Shown: positions 1 to 8,621, counted from the first letter of the stretch. The stretch: DNA of 34,744 bases from Alphaproteobacteria bacterium (GCA_028280665.1 JANQLJ010000010.1:1-34744); one strand, 5' to 3'. A program made the numbers and translations. Notes: generated by a model not told the origin, from the sequence alone.

Positions 1-526
1 TGTAGTTCTTGACCGAATCGCCCCACACGGCGGCGTTCGGGATGATGATCTGCACATTGTCGGCGGTGGCAAGCTCGGTGGTAAAAAGCGTCAGCCCCTT
101 GACCGTTCCCGCGTGCCCCGCGACCTCCACAAACTGCCCGGTGTTGAAAGGCCGGAAGATCAGCAGCATGACCCCGGCAGCAACGTTGGAAAGCGTGCCC
201 TGCAAGGCAAGACCGACCGCAAGGCCGGCGGCGCCGAGCACGGCAATGAAACTTGTGGTCTCAATCCCGAACTGGGCGAGTACCGCCAGAATGGTGATGG
301 CGATAATGGTGTAGCGCGCGAGGCTTGCCAGAAACGCCGTCAGCAACTGATCGAAATCGGGAAGCCTGCCCAGCACGCGCTTGATCCAGTTGCGGATGCG
401 CGCGGCGATCCAGAAACCAATGCTGAGGACCAGAATGGCGCCCAAAAGGTTCAGCCCCATTTCGCTCACGGTGGGGATCAGCCAGTCCATGAATTCTTGC
501 ATTTGTTCTTCGGACGCTTCAGGCAT
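1..526 (-). CDS. MscS-family mechanosensitive ion channel (3' end missing)
   Basis: This is a small-conductance mechanosensitive channel of the inner membrane, which opens under membrane tension to release solutes. The visible 175 residues contain two membrane helices and then the pore-lining helix, with the Gly/Ala-rich stretch AVLGAAGLAVGLALQG followed by LSNVAAGVMLLIFRPF, the signature of MscS TM3. The start of the beta domain follows (a TAD motif and IIIPN). The ATG at 524-526 is the only good start for this frame, which stays open to the window edge, so the C-terminal cytoplasmic cage is missing. It is divergent from the helicase gene at 665. Family assignment is firm; the specific paralogue is not. 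Confidence 0.93.
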   Translation of the reverse strand, partial: MPEASEEQMQEFMDWLIPTVSEMGLNLLGAILVLSIGFWIAARIRNWIKRVLGRLPDFDQLLTAFLASLARYTIIAITILAVLAQFGIETTSFIAVLGAAGLAVGLALQGTLSNVAAGVMLLIFRPFNTGQFVEVAGHAGTVKGLTLFTTELATADNVQIIIPNAAVWGDSVKNY

Positions 527-634
527 CGGGGCTTCCTCTTAAGGGCAATGGTTGCGTGCAATGATCGAGTTAGATGGCGACGAGCTTCATAGCCTTTCGG
601 GGCCCGCCCCGCCAATAGGCGCGCGCACTTTTCG

Positions 635-658
635 TGGCCTAGGCCAAGCCCCTATAGT
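635..658 (+). promoter_or_regulatory. Candidate promoter of the helicase gene, possibly leaderless
   Basis: A perfect 12-bp palindrome TGGCCTAGGCCA (635-646) is followed by a -10-like TATAGT (653-658), only 6 bases before the ATG at 665. If this is the -10 box, transcription would start at or next to the start codon and the mRNA would be leaderless. No clear Shine-Dalgarno precedes the ATG, which fits. No good -35 hexamer is visible 17 bases upstream, so the call is weak. Confidence 0.3.
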
Positions 659-664
659 CCCTCC

Positions 665-3160
665 ATGGACGTGACCCTCTCCGCCAAGGCCGACCTGCTG
701 CCGCCGGTTTTCGCAAGTTGGTTCGCCGCGCGCGGCTGGCGGCCCCGGTCGCATCAGCTGGAGCTGTTGGAAAAATCGCTGGCGGGGCGCTCGTCGCTGC
801 TGATCGCGCCCACCGGCGGTGGTAAAACCCTGGCCGGGTTTCTGCCGAGCCTGATTGAGCTTGCGGATCGTGGGCGCCGCAAGCCCGGCACGCCGGCGCA
901 AATGGGCGGCACGCACACGCTTTACATTTCGCCCCTAAAGGCGCTTGCGGTGGATATCGCGCGCAATCTTGAAGAGCCCATCGCCGAGATGGGGCTTCCC
1001 ATCAAGGTGGAGACCCGTACCGGCGATACGCCCGCCGGGCGGCGCCAGCGCCAGAAAATCTCCCCGCCGGATGTTTTGCTTACGACGCCCGAACAGCTCG
1101 CGCTTCTGCTCGCCTACAAGGACGCGCGGCGGTTCTTCCGCTCGCTCAAATGCGTGATCCTTGACGAGCTGCACGCGCTCGTCACCTCAAAGCGCGGCGA
1201 TCTGCTGGCGCTCAATCTGGCGCGGCTTGAAGACCTCGTGCCGGGCGCGCGGCGCATTGGCCTTTCCGCAACCGTTCAGACCCCGGACGATCTTCGCCGC
1301 TTTCTAATGCCGCAAGGCGAAGAAGAACAGCTCGCCGATCTCGTGCTCGGCAAGGCTGGCACCGCCCCCCGCGTCACGGTGCTGGCGAGCGAGGCGCATA
1401 TTCCGTGGTCCGGTCATTCGGCGCGGCACGCGGTGCCGGAAGTTTATAACGCCATTCAGGCGGCGGACCTGACGCTCGTCTTCGTGAACACGCGCAGCCA
1501 GGCGGAGATTATCTTTCAGGAACTTTGGCGGCTTAACGATGCGAACCTGCCCATCGCGCTTCACCACGGCTCGCTGGCGAAAGAACAGCGCCGCAAGGTG
1601 GAAGCGGCCATGGCGTCGGGCAAGCTCAAGGCCGTGGTCTGTACTTCCACGCTTGATCTGGGGATCGACTGGGGCGAGGTGGACCTTGTGGTCCATGTGG
1701 GCGCGCCCAAAGGCGCAAGCCGGCTTTTGCAGCGCATCGGCCGCGCCAATCACCGCATGGACGAGCCCTCCCGCGCGCTTCTGGTGCCGTCGAACCGTTT
1801 TGAGGTGATGGAATGCACTGCCGCCCGCGAAGCGGCGGAGAAGAACATTCTCGACGGCGCGCCGCCGCGCAAGGGCGCGCTCGATGTCCTTGCGCAGCAC
1901 GTGCTGGGGGCGGCGTGTGCCGAGCCCTTCGATCTTGTGGAACTCTATAACCAGGTGCGCCGCGCCACTCCGTATCAGGATCTTCCTTATGAGGACTTTG
2001 AAGCGGTGGTGGATTTTGTCGCCACTGGGGGCTATGCGCTCCGCACCTACGACCGCTTCCGCCGCATCGTAAAAACCCCCGAGGGGCGGTATCGGGTGGC
2101 AAATCCGCAAATCGCCCAGCGCTACCGTATGAATGTGGGCACGATTGTGGAATCGCCTGCGCTCAAGGTGCGGCTGGTAAAACCGGGGCGCGGAAAGACG
2201 GCGCGCGGCGGCCGCGTGCTGGGCGAGGTGGAAGAATGGGTCATCGACCAGCTCGCGCCGGGGGAGACGTTTTTGTTCGCAGGAGAAGTTCTGCGCTTCG
2301 AGCGTCTTCACGAAACCGAGGCCTTCGTCTCGCGCACCTCCGACGACAACCCGATGATCCCCAGTTTCTACGGCGGCAAGTTTCCGCTTTCCACTTATCT
2401 GGCCGAGCGCGTGCGCCACATTGTCTCGAACCCGTCCGAGTGGCAGGGCCTGCCCGGGCCCGTCGCCGAATGGCTCGAGATTCAGCGGCGCAAGTCGGTG
2501 CTCCCCAAACCGGGCGAGATGCTTGTGGAAACCTTCCCCCGGGGCGGCAAGCACTATCTCGTTTGCTATCCGTTCGAAGGCCGCCTTGCCCACCAGACCC
2601 TCGGCATGTTGCTCACCCGGCGGCTTGAGCGCATGCGGCTCCACCCCATGGGGTTTGTTGCCAATGAATACGCGCTTTCCATTTGGGGGCTCGAGGACAT
2701 GAGCGGCCTCGACATGGACGCGCTTTTTGACGAGGACATGCTGGGGGACGATCTTGAAAACTGGCTGGGCGAGTCGGCGCTCTTAAAGCGCACCTTCCGC
2801 GACTGTGCGGTGATCGCCGGTCTTATCGAGCGGCGCTTTCCGGGTCAGGAAAAAACCGGGCGGCAAGTGACCTTTTCGTCGGACTTGATTTATGACGTCC
2901 TGCGCGAGCATGAGCCCGATCACGTTCTTTTGCGCGCGACCTATGCGGACGCGGCGGGGGGTTTTCTCGACATTGCGCGGCTTGGCGACGCGCTGCATAG
3001 AATCAAGGGCAATATCGTGCAGCGGACCCTTGAGCGCATATCCCCGCTCGCCGTGCCGGTGATGCTGGAGATCGGCAAGGTTCCCATTTACGGTGAGGCG
3101 AACGAGGCGCTGTTGCGCGAGATCTCGGAAAGCCAACTGATCAAAGAGGCGATGGAATAA
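665..3160 (+). CDS. lhr: Ligase-associated DNA damage response DEXH-box helicase (Lhr-type)
   Basis: This is an ATP-dependent superfamily 2 DNA helicase of the Lhr family, 831 residues, the size of the short Lhr-like forms found in ligase-associated repair clusters. Visible motifs are Walker A APTGGGKT (48-55), DELH (167-170), SAT (201-203) and motif VI QRIGRANHR (about 356-364), followed by the winged-helix and Lhr C-terminal region. The next gene, a PdeM-type phosphoesterase, starts immediately after the stop codon. That pairing is the hallmark of the ligase-associated set (helicase, phosphoesterase, ATP-dependent ligase, MBL-fold exonuclease). The ligase and exonuclease are not in this window. 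The substrate is expected to be 3'-tailed DNA, from family knowledge only. Confidence 0.93.
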   Translation: MDVTLSAKADLLPPVFASWFAARGWRPRSHQLELLEKSLAGRSSLLIAPTGGGKTLAGFLPSLIELADRGRRKPGTPAQMGGTHTLYISPLKALAVDIARNLEEPIAEMGLPIKVETRTGDTPAGRRQRQKISPPDVLLTTPEQLALLLAYKDARRFFRSLKCVILDELHALVTSKRGDLLALNLARLEDLVPGARRIGLSATVQTPDDLRRFLMPQGEEEQLADLVLGKAGTAPRVTVLASEAHIPWSGHSARHAVPEVYNAIQAADLTLVFVNTRSQAEIIFQELWRLNDANLPIALHHGSLAKEQRRKVEAAMASGKLKAVVCTSTLDLGIDWGEVDLVVHVGAPKGASRLLQRIGRANHRMDEPSRALLVPSNRFEVMECTAAREAAEKNILDGAPPRKGALDVLAQHVLGAACAEPFDLVELYNQVRRATPYQDLPYEDFEAVVDFVATGGYALRTYDRFRRIVKTPEGRYRVANPQIAQRYRMNVGTIVESPALKVRLVKPGRGKTARGGRVLGEVEEWVIDQLAPGETFLFAGEVLRFERLHETEAFVSRTSDDNPMIPSFYGGKFPLSTYLAERVRHIVSNPSEWQGLPGPVAEWLEIQRRKSVLPKPGEMLVETFPRGGKHYLVCYPFEGRLAHQTLGMLLTRRLERMRLHPMGFVANEYALSIWGLEDMSGLDMDALFDEDMLGDDLENWLGESALLKRTFRDCAVIAGLIERRFPGQEKTGRQVTFSSDLIYDVLREHEPDHVLLRATYADAAGGFLDIARLGDALHRIKGNIVQRTLERISPLAVPVMLEIGKVPIYGEANEALLREISESQLIKEAME

Positions 3161-3853
3161 GTGGAGAACGGCTGCGCGAAAATCGCGGTTCTGGACGAGG
3201 TGCTGCTGGGCGATCCCACCGGCGCTGCCTTCTGGCCCGCGCGCGGCGTTCTGCTTGTCGCCGATCTTCACTTTGAGAAAGGCTCGGCCTTCGCCGCCAA
3301 GGGGCAGATGCTGCCGCCTTATGACACCCGCGCCACATTGCAGGCGCTTGGCGTGGCCATTGCGCGGCACCAGCCGCAGACGGTGATTGCGCTGGGCGAT
3401 TCCTTTCACGACGGCGAAGCGGGCGAGCGCATTTCCCATGAGGACTTGAGCGCTATTCAAGAGCTTACTGCAAATCTTCATTGGATCTGGCTGACCGGCA
3501 ATCACGACGAGGTGCTGCCCGGCGGGATCGGCGGGGAGGTAGCAGTTGAGCTCGACCTCGGCCCGCTGACTTTGCGGCACGAGCCGCGCGCGGGTGAGGC
3601 ACTGGGCGAGATTGCGGGGCACCTCCACCCCGCCGCCATTGTCCGTACACGGAGCCGGAACCTGCGGCGGCGCTGTTTCGCAGGCGATGGGCGCCGCCTT
3701 ATCCTGCCGGCCTTTGGCGCTTTTACCGGTGGGCTCGATATCACGGACGCGGCGTTTGCCGGGCTTTTTTGCGCGGCGCCCACGGCCTGGGTCCTCGGCC
3801 GGGACCAAGTTTACGAGATTCCACCGCAAAAAATCGCGCGGGCCGCCCTTTAG
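3161..3853 (+). CDS. pdeM: Ligase-associated metallophosphoesterase PdeM
   Basis: This calcineurin-like metallophosphoesterase (230 residues) is predicted to act as a DNA end-processing or endonuclease partner of the upstream helicase. The metal-binding motifs are complete and in order: DLH (35-37), GDSFHD (79-84), GNHD (113-116) and GHLHP (153-157). It starts with GTG directly after the helicase TAA with no spacer, so the two are almost certainly co-translated. Its TAG stop (3851-3853) overlaps the TAA stop of the convergent gene by four bases, leaving no room for a separate terminator. The family is clear; the exact DNA substrate in this organism is unknown. Confidence 0.9.
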   Translation: MENGCAKIAVLDEVLLGDPTGAAFWPARGVLLVADLHFEKGSAFAAKGQMLPPYDTRATLQALGVAIARHQPQTVIALGDSFHDGEAGERISHEDLSAIQELTANLHWIWLTGNHDEVLPGGIGGEVAVELDLGPLTLRHEPRAGEALGEIAGHLHPAAIVRTRSRNLRRRCFAGDGRRLILPAFGAFTGGLDITDAAFAGLFCAAPTAWVLGRDQVYEIPPQKIARAAL

Positions 3854-4614
3854 TTTCCGCGGAAGATGAAGTTCGCTCCCAGCCCGACGATCAGCGCCAT
3901 GAAAAGCGCCATGAAGCCATAAATAAAAGGAAACTCGTAAGCCAGCGTCGCAAGCCGCCCCTCGATGCCGACCTTGTCGATAGTCAACAGTGCGTTTTGT
4001 GCGCCGATGACGCTTTCGTTTTCAAACAGGAACACGGTGACGTTGTAGGTGCCCTCTTGCACGGTTGCGGGAATGGGGATGCGGGCGCGGAACAAATGCT
4101 CGCCGCGAAAGCGCACCCCTTGCTGGTTTTCGACAACCAGCCCCTCTTCGGTCATAAGTCCGATCATGGCGGCGCGGAACTGCTCGAAGCGTTCCGACTG
4201 GGCGGGGTCGAAGGGCCCATCGGGCAATCCCAAAACGTCCGTGCCAATATCGTAGGAATTGCGGCGGCTCGCCGACATCAGCTCATAGAAGGGCGAGCTG
4301 CTGGCCACATAATAGAAGCTCGGCAGGTCCTCGATGGTCACCGATTGCGTGTTCATCCAGATGCCCGCTATGCGTTCCTTGCGGCGCACGGCGATGGTTT
4401 CCGGCGGCCCTTGCACCACCACCGCAATATCGAAGGGGCCCGTGCCGTCTTCGGGCAAATCTTCAATGGTGCCGAAGACGATAATCTCGGTTCCCGTGAA
4501 ACTCGAGGTAAGCGAGATGTGGTGGTCGGAAAGATCGGCCACCAGGCGCTGGGCCGCCGCGCCGGTGGGCGCGAGCACGAGCAAAAGCGTGAAGAGGTAT
4601 ATGAGTGGTCTCAT
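3850..4614 (-). CDS. TIGR02186-family membrane-anchored protein
   Basis: This is a 254-residue alphaproteobacterial protein of the TIGR02186 / Alph_Pro_TM family, function not established. It has an N-terminal signal peptide (LIYLFTLLLVLAPTGAAAQ), a long beta-rich periplasmic part, and one C-terminal membrane helix ending in GLGANFIFRGN. I set the start at 4614 because the ATG overlaps the TGA stop of the upstream TauE gene by one base (TGATG), a re-initiation arrangement. The open frame extends further upstream, but that part lies inside the TauE gene. The constant pairing with a TauE permease suggests a joint role in sulfur or organic anion export, which is inference. Confidence 0.85.
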   Translation of the reverse strand: MRPLIYLFTLLLVLAPTGAAAQRLVADLSDHHISLTSSFTGTEIIVFGTIEDLPEDGTGPFDIAVVVQGPPETIAVRRKERIAGIWMNTQSVTIEDLPSFYYVASSSPFYELMSASRRNSYDIGTDVLGLPDGPFDPAQSERFEQFRAAMIGLMTEEGLVVENQQGVRFRGEHLFRARIPIPATVQEGTYNVTVFLFENESVIGAQNALLTIDKVGIEGRLATLAYEFPFIYGFMALFMALIVGLGANFIFRGN

Positions 4615-5531
4615 CAATGCGCTATCGCCCCCAGCGAGAATGGATTTGCGGGCTCGGCGATAAGCCCATAGGCGAGCCGCGCGCAAACGAAGATCACGAG
4701 GATGGCGAGGAGCGCGCGCAGTTGCTCGCTCCTCAGCCGCGCGCCCACGCGTACACCGAACTGCACGCCCACCACGCTGCCCACCAGCAAGAAGAAGGCG
4801 AGCACCATGTCCACGGTCTGGTTCGCCACCGCGTGCAGCATGGTGACGAAGGCGGTCACGAACAGAATCTGAAACAGCGAGGTCCCGATCACCACATTGG
4901 TCGGCATACGGAGGATATAGATCATCGCCGGCACCATAATAAAGCCGCCGCCCACGCCCATGATGGAAGCAAGCAGGCCCACCAGAACCCCGATGCCGAG
5001 CGGGGGGATGGCGCTGATATAAAGCCGCGAGCGGTGAAACCGCATCTTGAGCGGCAGGCCGTGCACCCAATTGTGCTGGCCGGGACGGCGCGCAAGGCTC
5101 GCGCCGCGGTCGGCGGTGCGCATGGCGCCGAGGGATTCGACCAGCATCAGGCTGCCGATGGCGCCGAGAAAAATCACGTAAGACAGCGAAATGATGAGGT
5201 CGATCTGCCCCAGCTCGCGCAGATAGCGGAAGATCCATACGCCAGCGGATGATCCGATCAGCCCGCCGGCGAGCAGCACGCTGCCCATTTTGAAATCGAC
5301 CGCCCGCCGCCGCCAATGGGCGCCGACGCCCGCCGCCGAGGAGGCGACGATCTGATTGGCTTCCGTGGCGACGGCGACCGAGGGCGGCACGCCGGTAAAG
5401 ATCAAAAGCGGTGTCATTAGAAAGCCGCCGCCCACGCCGAACATGCCCGACAAAAATCCGACCCCTCCGCCCATCGCCACAAGCAAAAGGATGTTTACGG
5501 ATAATTCGGCGATCGGCAGATAGACCTGCAT
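4614..5531 (-). CDS. TauE/SafE-family sulfite/sulfonate exporter
   Basis: This 305-residue inner-membrane permease of the TauE/SafE (COG0730) family is predicted to export sulfite, sulfoacetate or a related small anion. It shows the inverted two-half architecture: GMFGVGGGFLMTPLL near the N-terminus is repeated as SIMGVGGGFIMVPAM in the second half, each in a set of hydrophobic helices. I chose the ATG at 5531 (protein beginning MQVYLPIAELS) over the longer frame to 5639, whose first 36 residues are charged and Gly/Pro-rich, unlike a permease N-terminus. The stop overlaps the start of the TIGR02186 gene, so the two form a coupled pair. The substrate is unknown. Confidence 0.88.
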   Translation of the reverse strand: MQVYLPIAELSVNILLLVAMGGGVGFLSGMFGVGGGFLMTPLLIFTGVPPSVAVATEANQIVASSAAGVGAHWRRRAVDFKMGSVLLAGGLIGSSAGVWIFRYLRELGQIDLIISLSYVIFLGAIGSLMLVESLGAMRTADRGASLARRPGQHNWVHGLPLKMRFHRSRLYISAIPPLGIGVLVGLLASIMGVGGGFIMVPAMIYILRMPTNVVIGTSLFQILFVTAFVTMLHAVANQTVDMVLAFFLLVGSVVGVQFGVRVGARLRSEQLRALLAILVIFVCARLAYGLIAEPANPFSLGAIAH

Positions 5532-5613
5532 GAGTAAGCGCCACTCCGCACCCCCGCGCGGGTGGACGTCTCTGCCGGTCCCGCCGGATTTTGTGTGTCT
5601 AGGTTTCTCCCGC

Positions 5614-8529
5614 TCAGCCCCGCCCGCCGCGCGAGGCAAGTTCGATTTCGAGACGGGAAATCAACTCTGGAGTAACACGGCCCGTGACCGCGATGCCAGC
5701 AGTCCGTTCAAAGGCGCGAATGGCTTCCGTGGTGCGCGGGCCGGTCACGCCGTCGGCGGGCCCGGGGTCATAGCCCATGAGCGAGAGCAGATACTGAGTC
5801 CGGGCGATCTCCGCAGGGCTCGGGCCAAGGGGGCGGGAGATGGAGAACTGGCCGTTGGCTTCGGGATCGCGCGGGCGCGGGCGCCAGCGCACCACCGCCT
5901 CATCGATGCGAGTGCGCACGTTTTCCTCAAGACGGCCCCCGAGCACCACGCGGCGGTTCGCCGCTTCCGTATCGCCGCCCCGTTCGGCGATGGCATACCA
6001 GAGATAGGCCTGGCGCAAATCGGTGCGCACGCCAAAACCCCGTTCGAACAGCACCGCCAGATTATACTGGGAATCGCGGACATCGTAGGCGGCGGCTTCG
6101 GCGAACCAGCGCGCGGCTTCGGCATAGCTGGGGGCGCCGCCGATGGCGCCGTCCGCGTAAAGGATCGCAAGACTGTGCATGGCCCGGGCGTTGCCGCCTT
6201 GGGCTGCCCGCTCGTACCAATCGCGCGCGGCGTTTGTGTCTTGGGGAACCCCCAGGCCCGCTTCGTAAAGGGCACCCAGTTGGAACTCGGCCGCGGTCAG
6301 GCCCGCCTCGGCGGCCTCGCGCAGAAGCTCCGCCGCGCGCGCGTCCGCGCCGCCGGTTTCGAGCAAGGACAGCGCCTCACCATAAAGCTGCTCGGGGCCG
6401 CCCGCCGCCGCCTGCGGTTCAGCCGGTTCAGATGTCGCCGGTTCGGATACGGAGGAGGGTTCGGATGCAGCGGGCTCTGATGCGGTTTGCGTGCTTGGCG
6501 CGGGTACCGCCAGAACCGGCGCGGCGGTTTCCGGTTCAGGCCCGGTTGTTTCGGTTTCGGCCAGAGTGCTTTCCAGGGTGCTTTCGTCCGGCCCGGCGCC
6601 CGCCACCGGGTCGGACATTGCTTCCGGTTCTTCGGCGGGCTCCGGCTCGCTCGGCCGCGCGGGTTCGACCTCGATGGATTGCTCAGGCAGAACCCAGTTG
6701 AGAAACGACAAATCGAGCTGGCCCTGCGACCACAGGCGCCAACCGCTATAGCCGATCAGCCCGACGCTCGTGAGCAACAACACGATCACGAACAGCGCGA
6801 TGGAGGTGCGGACGCCGTAATGGTCGTTGTCATTATCGCTGCCGACCCAGAAAACACCGGTTTCGCTCGGCCGCGCCGCCGCCTCGCGCAGGCCCGCGCT
6901 GTCAGCGGCAAAGCTGGCGGCAACCTGCTCGGGCTCTACGGGCGCGGGGTCTTCAGGTTCCTCGGGCGCTGTTTCTCGAGCAGGGGTATCCGGGGCCGTC
7001 TCGTTGCTGGGGGCAGGGGGCTCTTGGTCGAAAAAGGGTGACCGCTCGGGCAACACCGGCTCGGGCGGTGCGCTGTTGCCAAACTCCTCGCGCAGGGATT
7101 CAATTTCTTGGCGTGCGTCAAGGCCCACCCGGTCGATGCGCGAATCGATATCGCGCGCAAGGTGGTCGAACTGCGCCGCCATCTGATCGAAACGGGCGGC
7201 GATGCGCTCTTCGAACTCCGACATCTCCGGCGCGTTGTGCCCCATGGCGGGCGCTTCCGGTTCCTCGCGCGCGTCCTTCAAATGCTCGACGATCTCGGCC
7301 TGTAAAAGCTCGACCGCCTTGGCGTTCCGCGTCTCAGTGGCATCCAGGCGGTTTGCCAGTTCCTCGTAAAGATCGCGCTGCAAGGTGCCCACCGCGTCCT
7401 TGACGATTTCAGTGGCGTTCGCGGTAACGCGAGATTCAAGCTGCGTGATGTCCTCGTGCAGCTCACGCTGCAGCGCGCCAACCGCGCCCTTGACGGTTTC
7501 CGTGGCGCCGACCGTGACACGGGATTCAAGGCTGACAAGGTCTTCGGCCTTGGCCGTGTTTTCCAGCGCATCGGCAATGCGCTGCTCGACATCGGAAAGT
7601 TTGCTTTCCACCGCTTCCCGTCCGGCGGTGCGTGACGATTCCAGTTGGTCGGAAAGCTCGAACATCCGCTCACGGAGCAAATCGACCGCGGGCGCGATGG
7701 CGTTGTCGCGCTCTGAGATCTCATCGCGCAAGTCCGCGATCACACGCTCGGCCTCGCGCGCGGCGTCCGTTTGCTGCTGGGAGGTGTCGTCTTGCCGCTG
7801 AGAAACTTCATCAAGGCGGCTCACCACCTCGGTCACCGCGCGTTCAAGCCCGCTGATCGCTTCCATGCGGCGGTCGTCGCGGCGTTCGGTCTGGTCGGCC
7901 ACCCGTTCGACCGACCGCTCCACTTGGTCGATGCGCTGGGTAGTTTGGGCGCTGGCTTTGTCAAAGGCTCGGCTGATCTCGCCGAACGAACGCTCGACCC
8001 CCATCATGTCCTGGGCGGAGTCGCGCCGCGCCTCTACGGCAGAAAGCCGCTGGGTGACGTCGGTCAGCGCGCGCTGAATGGCGTGAAGGCCTTCGGTGCT
8101 GGTCTTGCCTGTGTCCGTGCGCCGCCGCGCCGATGCCTCATCAAGCCGGGCGAGCATCGCTTCGAGGGAACGCGAAACTTGGCCGTAGGTATTTTCGGCG
8201 CGGGTATCGGCATCTTCAAGGTGACGGCGCAGCGCATCGATGGAATTGCTGACCGCGCCCAGCTCCACCGTCGGGCGGGCTTCGGGCTCGCCATAGCGGG
8301 CGGATCCGGCGAGAAGGCCGGGGCCGGAACTCGGGGGCTCATTTGTCCGGTAGCCGAGCGAACCAGCTTGCGTGACGGTCGAAGCGCTGCCGCCGGCGCC
8401 TTGGCCTTCCAGAATCTTCTGGTTCAGCCAAGCCCCTAACGTCATCCCGGCGCTCCGGGCCGCCCGTTTCGCCGCTTCGCGGGCATCAGGATCAACCCCT
8501 TTTACACTCCAAGGGATCGCAGGTTTCAT
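5614..8529 (-). CDS. podJ: PodJ-like polar localization factor (coiled coil, TM, Sel1 repeats, peptidoglycan-binding)
   Basis: The 971-residue protein matches the size and layout of Caulobacter PodJ. The N-terminus has the conserved PWSVKGVDPDAREAAKRAAR motif and GAWLNQ. Long coiled coils follow to about residue 480, then an acidic Pro-rich linker, one membrane helix (about 573-598), a second Glu/Pro/Ala-rich linker, three to four Sel1-like TPR repeats (about 711-856) and a C-terminal PG_binding_1 domain (about 900-963). PodJ-type proteins organise cell poles, with the coiled coil in the cytoplasm and the Sel1/peptidoglycan part in the periplasm. Residues about 334-393 hold a 30-residue tandem duplication. 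The upstream gap has a CtrA-type box and three GANTC sites. It could be another PodJ-like paralogue rather than the orthologue. Confidence 0.82.
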   Translation of the reverse strand: MKPAIPWSVKGVDPDAREAAKRAARSAGMTLGAWLNQKILEGQGAGGSASTVTQAGSLGYRTNEPPSSGPGLLAGSARYGEPEARPTVELGAVSNSIDALRRHLEDADTRAENTYGQVSRSLEAMLARLDEASARRRTDTGKTSTEGLHAIQRALTDVTQRLSAVEARRDSAQDMMGVERSFGEISRAFDKASAQTTQRIDQVERSVERVADQTERRDDRRMEAISGLERAVTEVVSRLDEVSQRQDDTSQQQTDAAREAERVIADLRDEISERDNAIAPAVDLLRERMFELSDQLESSRTAGREAVESKLSDVEQRIADALENTAKAEDLVSLESRVTVGATETVKGAVGALQRELHEDITQLESRVTANATEIVKDAVGTLQRDLYEELANRLDATETRNAKAVELLQAEIVEHLKDAREEPEAPAMGHNAPEMSEFEERIAARFDQMAAQFDHLARDIDSRIDRVGLDARQEIESLREEFGNSAPPEPVLPERSPFFDQEPPAPSNETAPDTPARETAPEEPEDPAPVEPEQVAASFAADSAGLREAAARPSETGVFWVGSDNDNDHYGVRTSIALFVIVLLLTSVGLIGYSGWRLWSQGQLDLSFLNWVLPEQSIEVEPARPSEPEPAEEPEAMSDPVAGAGPDESTLESTLAETETTGPEPETAAPVLAVPAPSTQTASEPAASEPSSVSEPATSEPAEPQAAAGGPEQLYGEALSLLETGGADARAAELLREAAEAGLTAAEFQLGALYEAGLGVPQDTNAARDWYERAAQGGNARAMHSLAILYADGAIGGAPSYAEAARWFAEAAAYDVRDSQYNLAVLFERGFGVRTDLRQAYLWYAIAERGGDTEAANRRVVLGGRLEENVRTRIDEAVVRWRPRPRDPEANGQFSISRPLGPSPAEIARTQYLLSLMGYDPGPADGVTGPRTTEAIRAFERTAGIAVTGRVTPELISRLEIELASRGGRG
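7351..7530 (-). repeat. 90-bp in-frame tandem duplication inside the podJ-like gene
   Basis: Two consecutive 30-codon units (7530-7441 and 7440-7351) encode LESRVTVGATETVKGAVGAL... and LESRVTANATEIVKDAVGTL..., clearly related along their whole length. The unit is in frame and lies in the coiled-coil part, so it lengthens the rod without breaking the reading frame. Confidence 0.85.
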
Positions 8530-8531
8530 CC

Positions 8532-8621
8532 GAATCGCTATGCGTTTGAACAGGCGGCAAGAATCTAGCGATGGGCTTATTTAGTGTAAACCCGCGCGCT
8601 TCACACTAAATCTTGCGAATC
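8532..8621 (-). promoter_or_regulatory. Cluster of three GANTC methylation sites upstream of podJ-like gene
   Basis: GAATC occurs at 8532-8536, 8561-8565 and 8617-8621 in about 90 bp, directly 5' of the start codon at 8529. GANTC is the CcrM methyltransferase target in alphaproteobacteria, and methylated GANTC sites are bound with GcrA at cell-cycle promoters, which include podJ in Caulobacter. Seeing the sites is direct; the regulatory role is inferred. Confidence 0.5.
8579..8611. repeat. 9-bp inverted repeat upstream of podJ-like gene
   Basis: ATTTAGTGT (8579-8587) and ACACTAAAT (8603-8611) form a perfect 9-bp inverted repeat with a 15-base spacer, 50-82 bases 5' of the podJ-like start. 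It may be an operator or a 5'-UTR hairpin. There is no T-tract on either side, so it is unlikely to be a terminator. Confidence 0.5.

Noticed and set aside
1304-2644. 446-residue antisense frame within the helicase gene
   Set aside because: Shadow of a gene with clear helicase motifs; Arg/His-rich with no domain.
4615-5544. 5' extension of the TIGR02186 frame to 564 residues
   Set aside because: The extra part overlaps the TauE permease in another frame and is Arg/Gly-rich. The signal peptide and coupled ATG at 4614 mark the true start.
5532-5639. Longer start for the TauE permease
   Set aside because: The added 36 residues are charged and unlike a permease N-terminus, and they run into the podJ-like stop.
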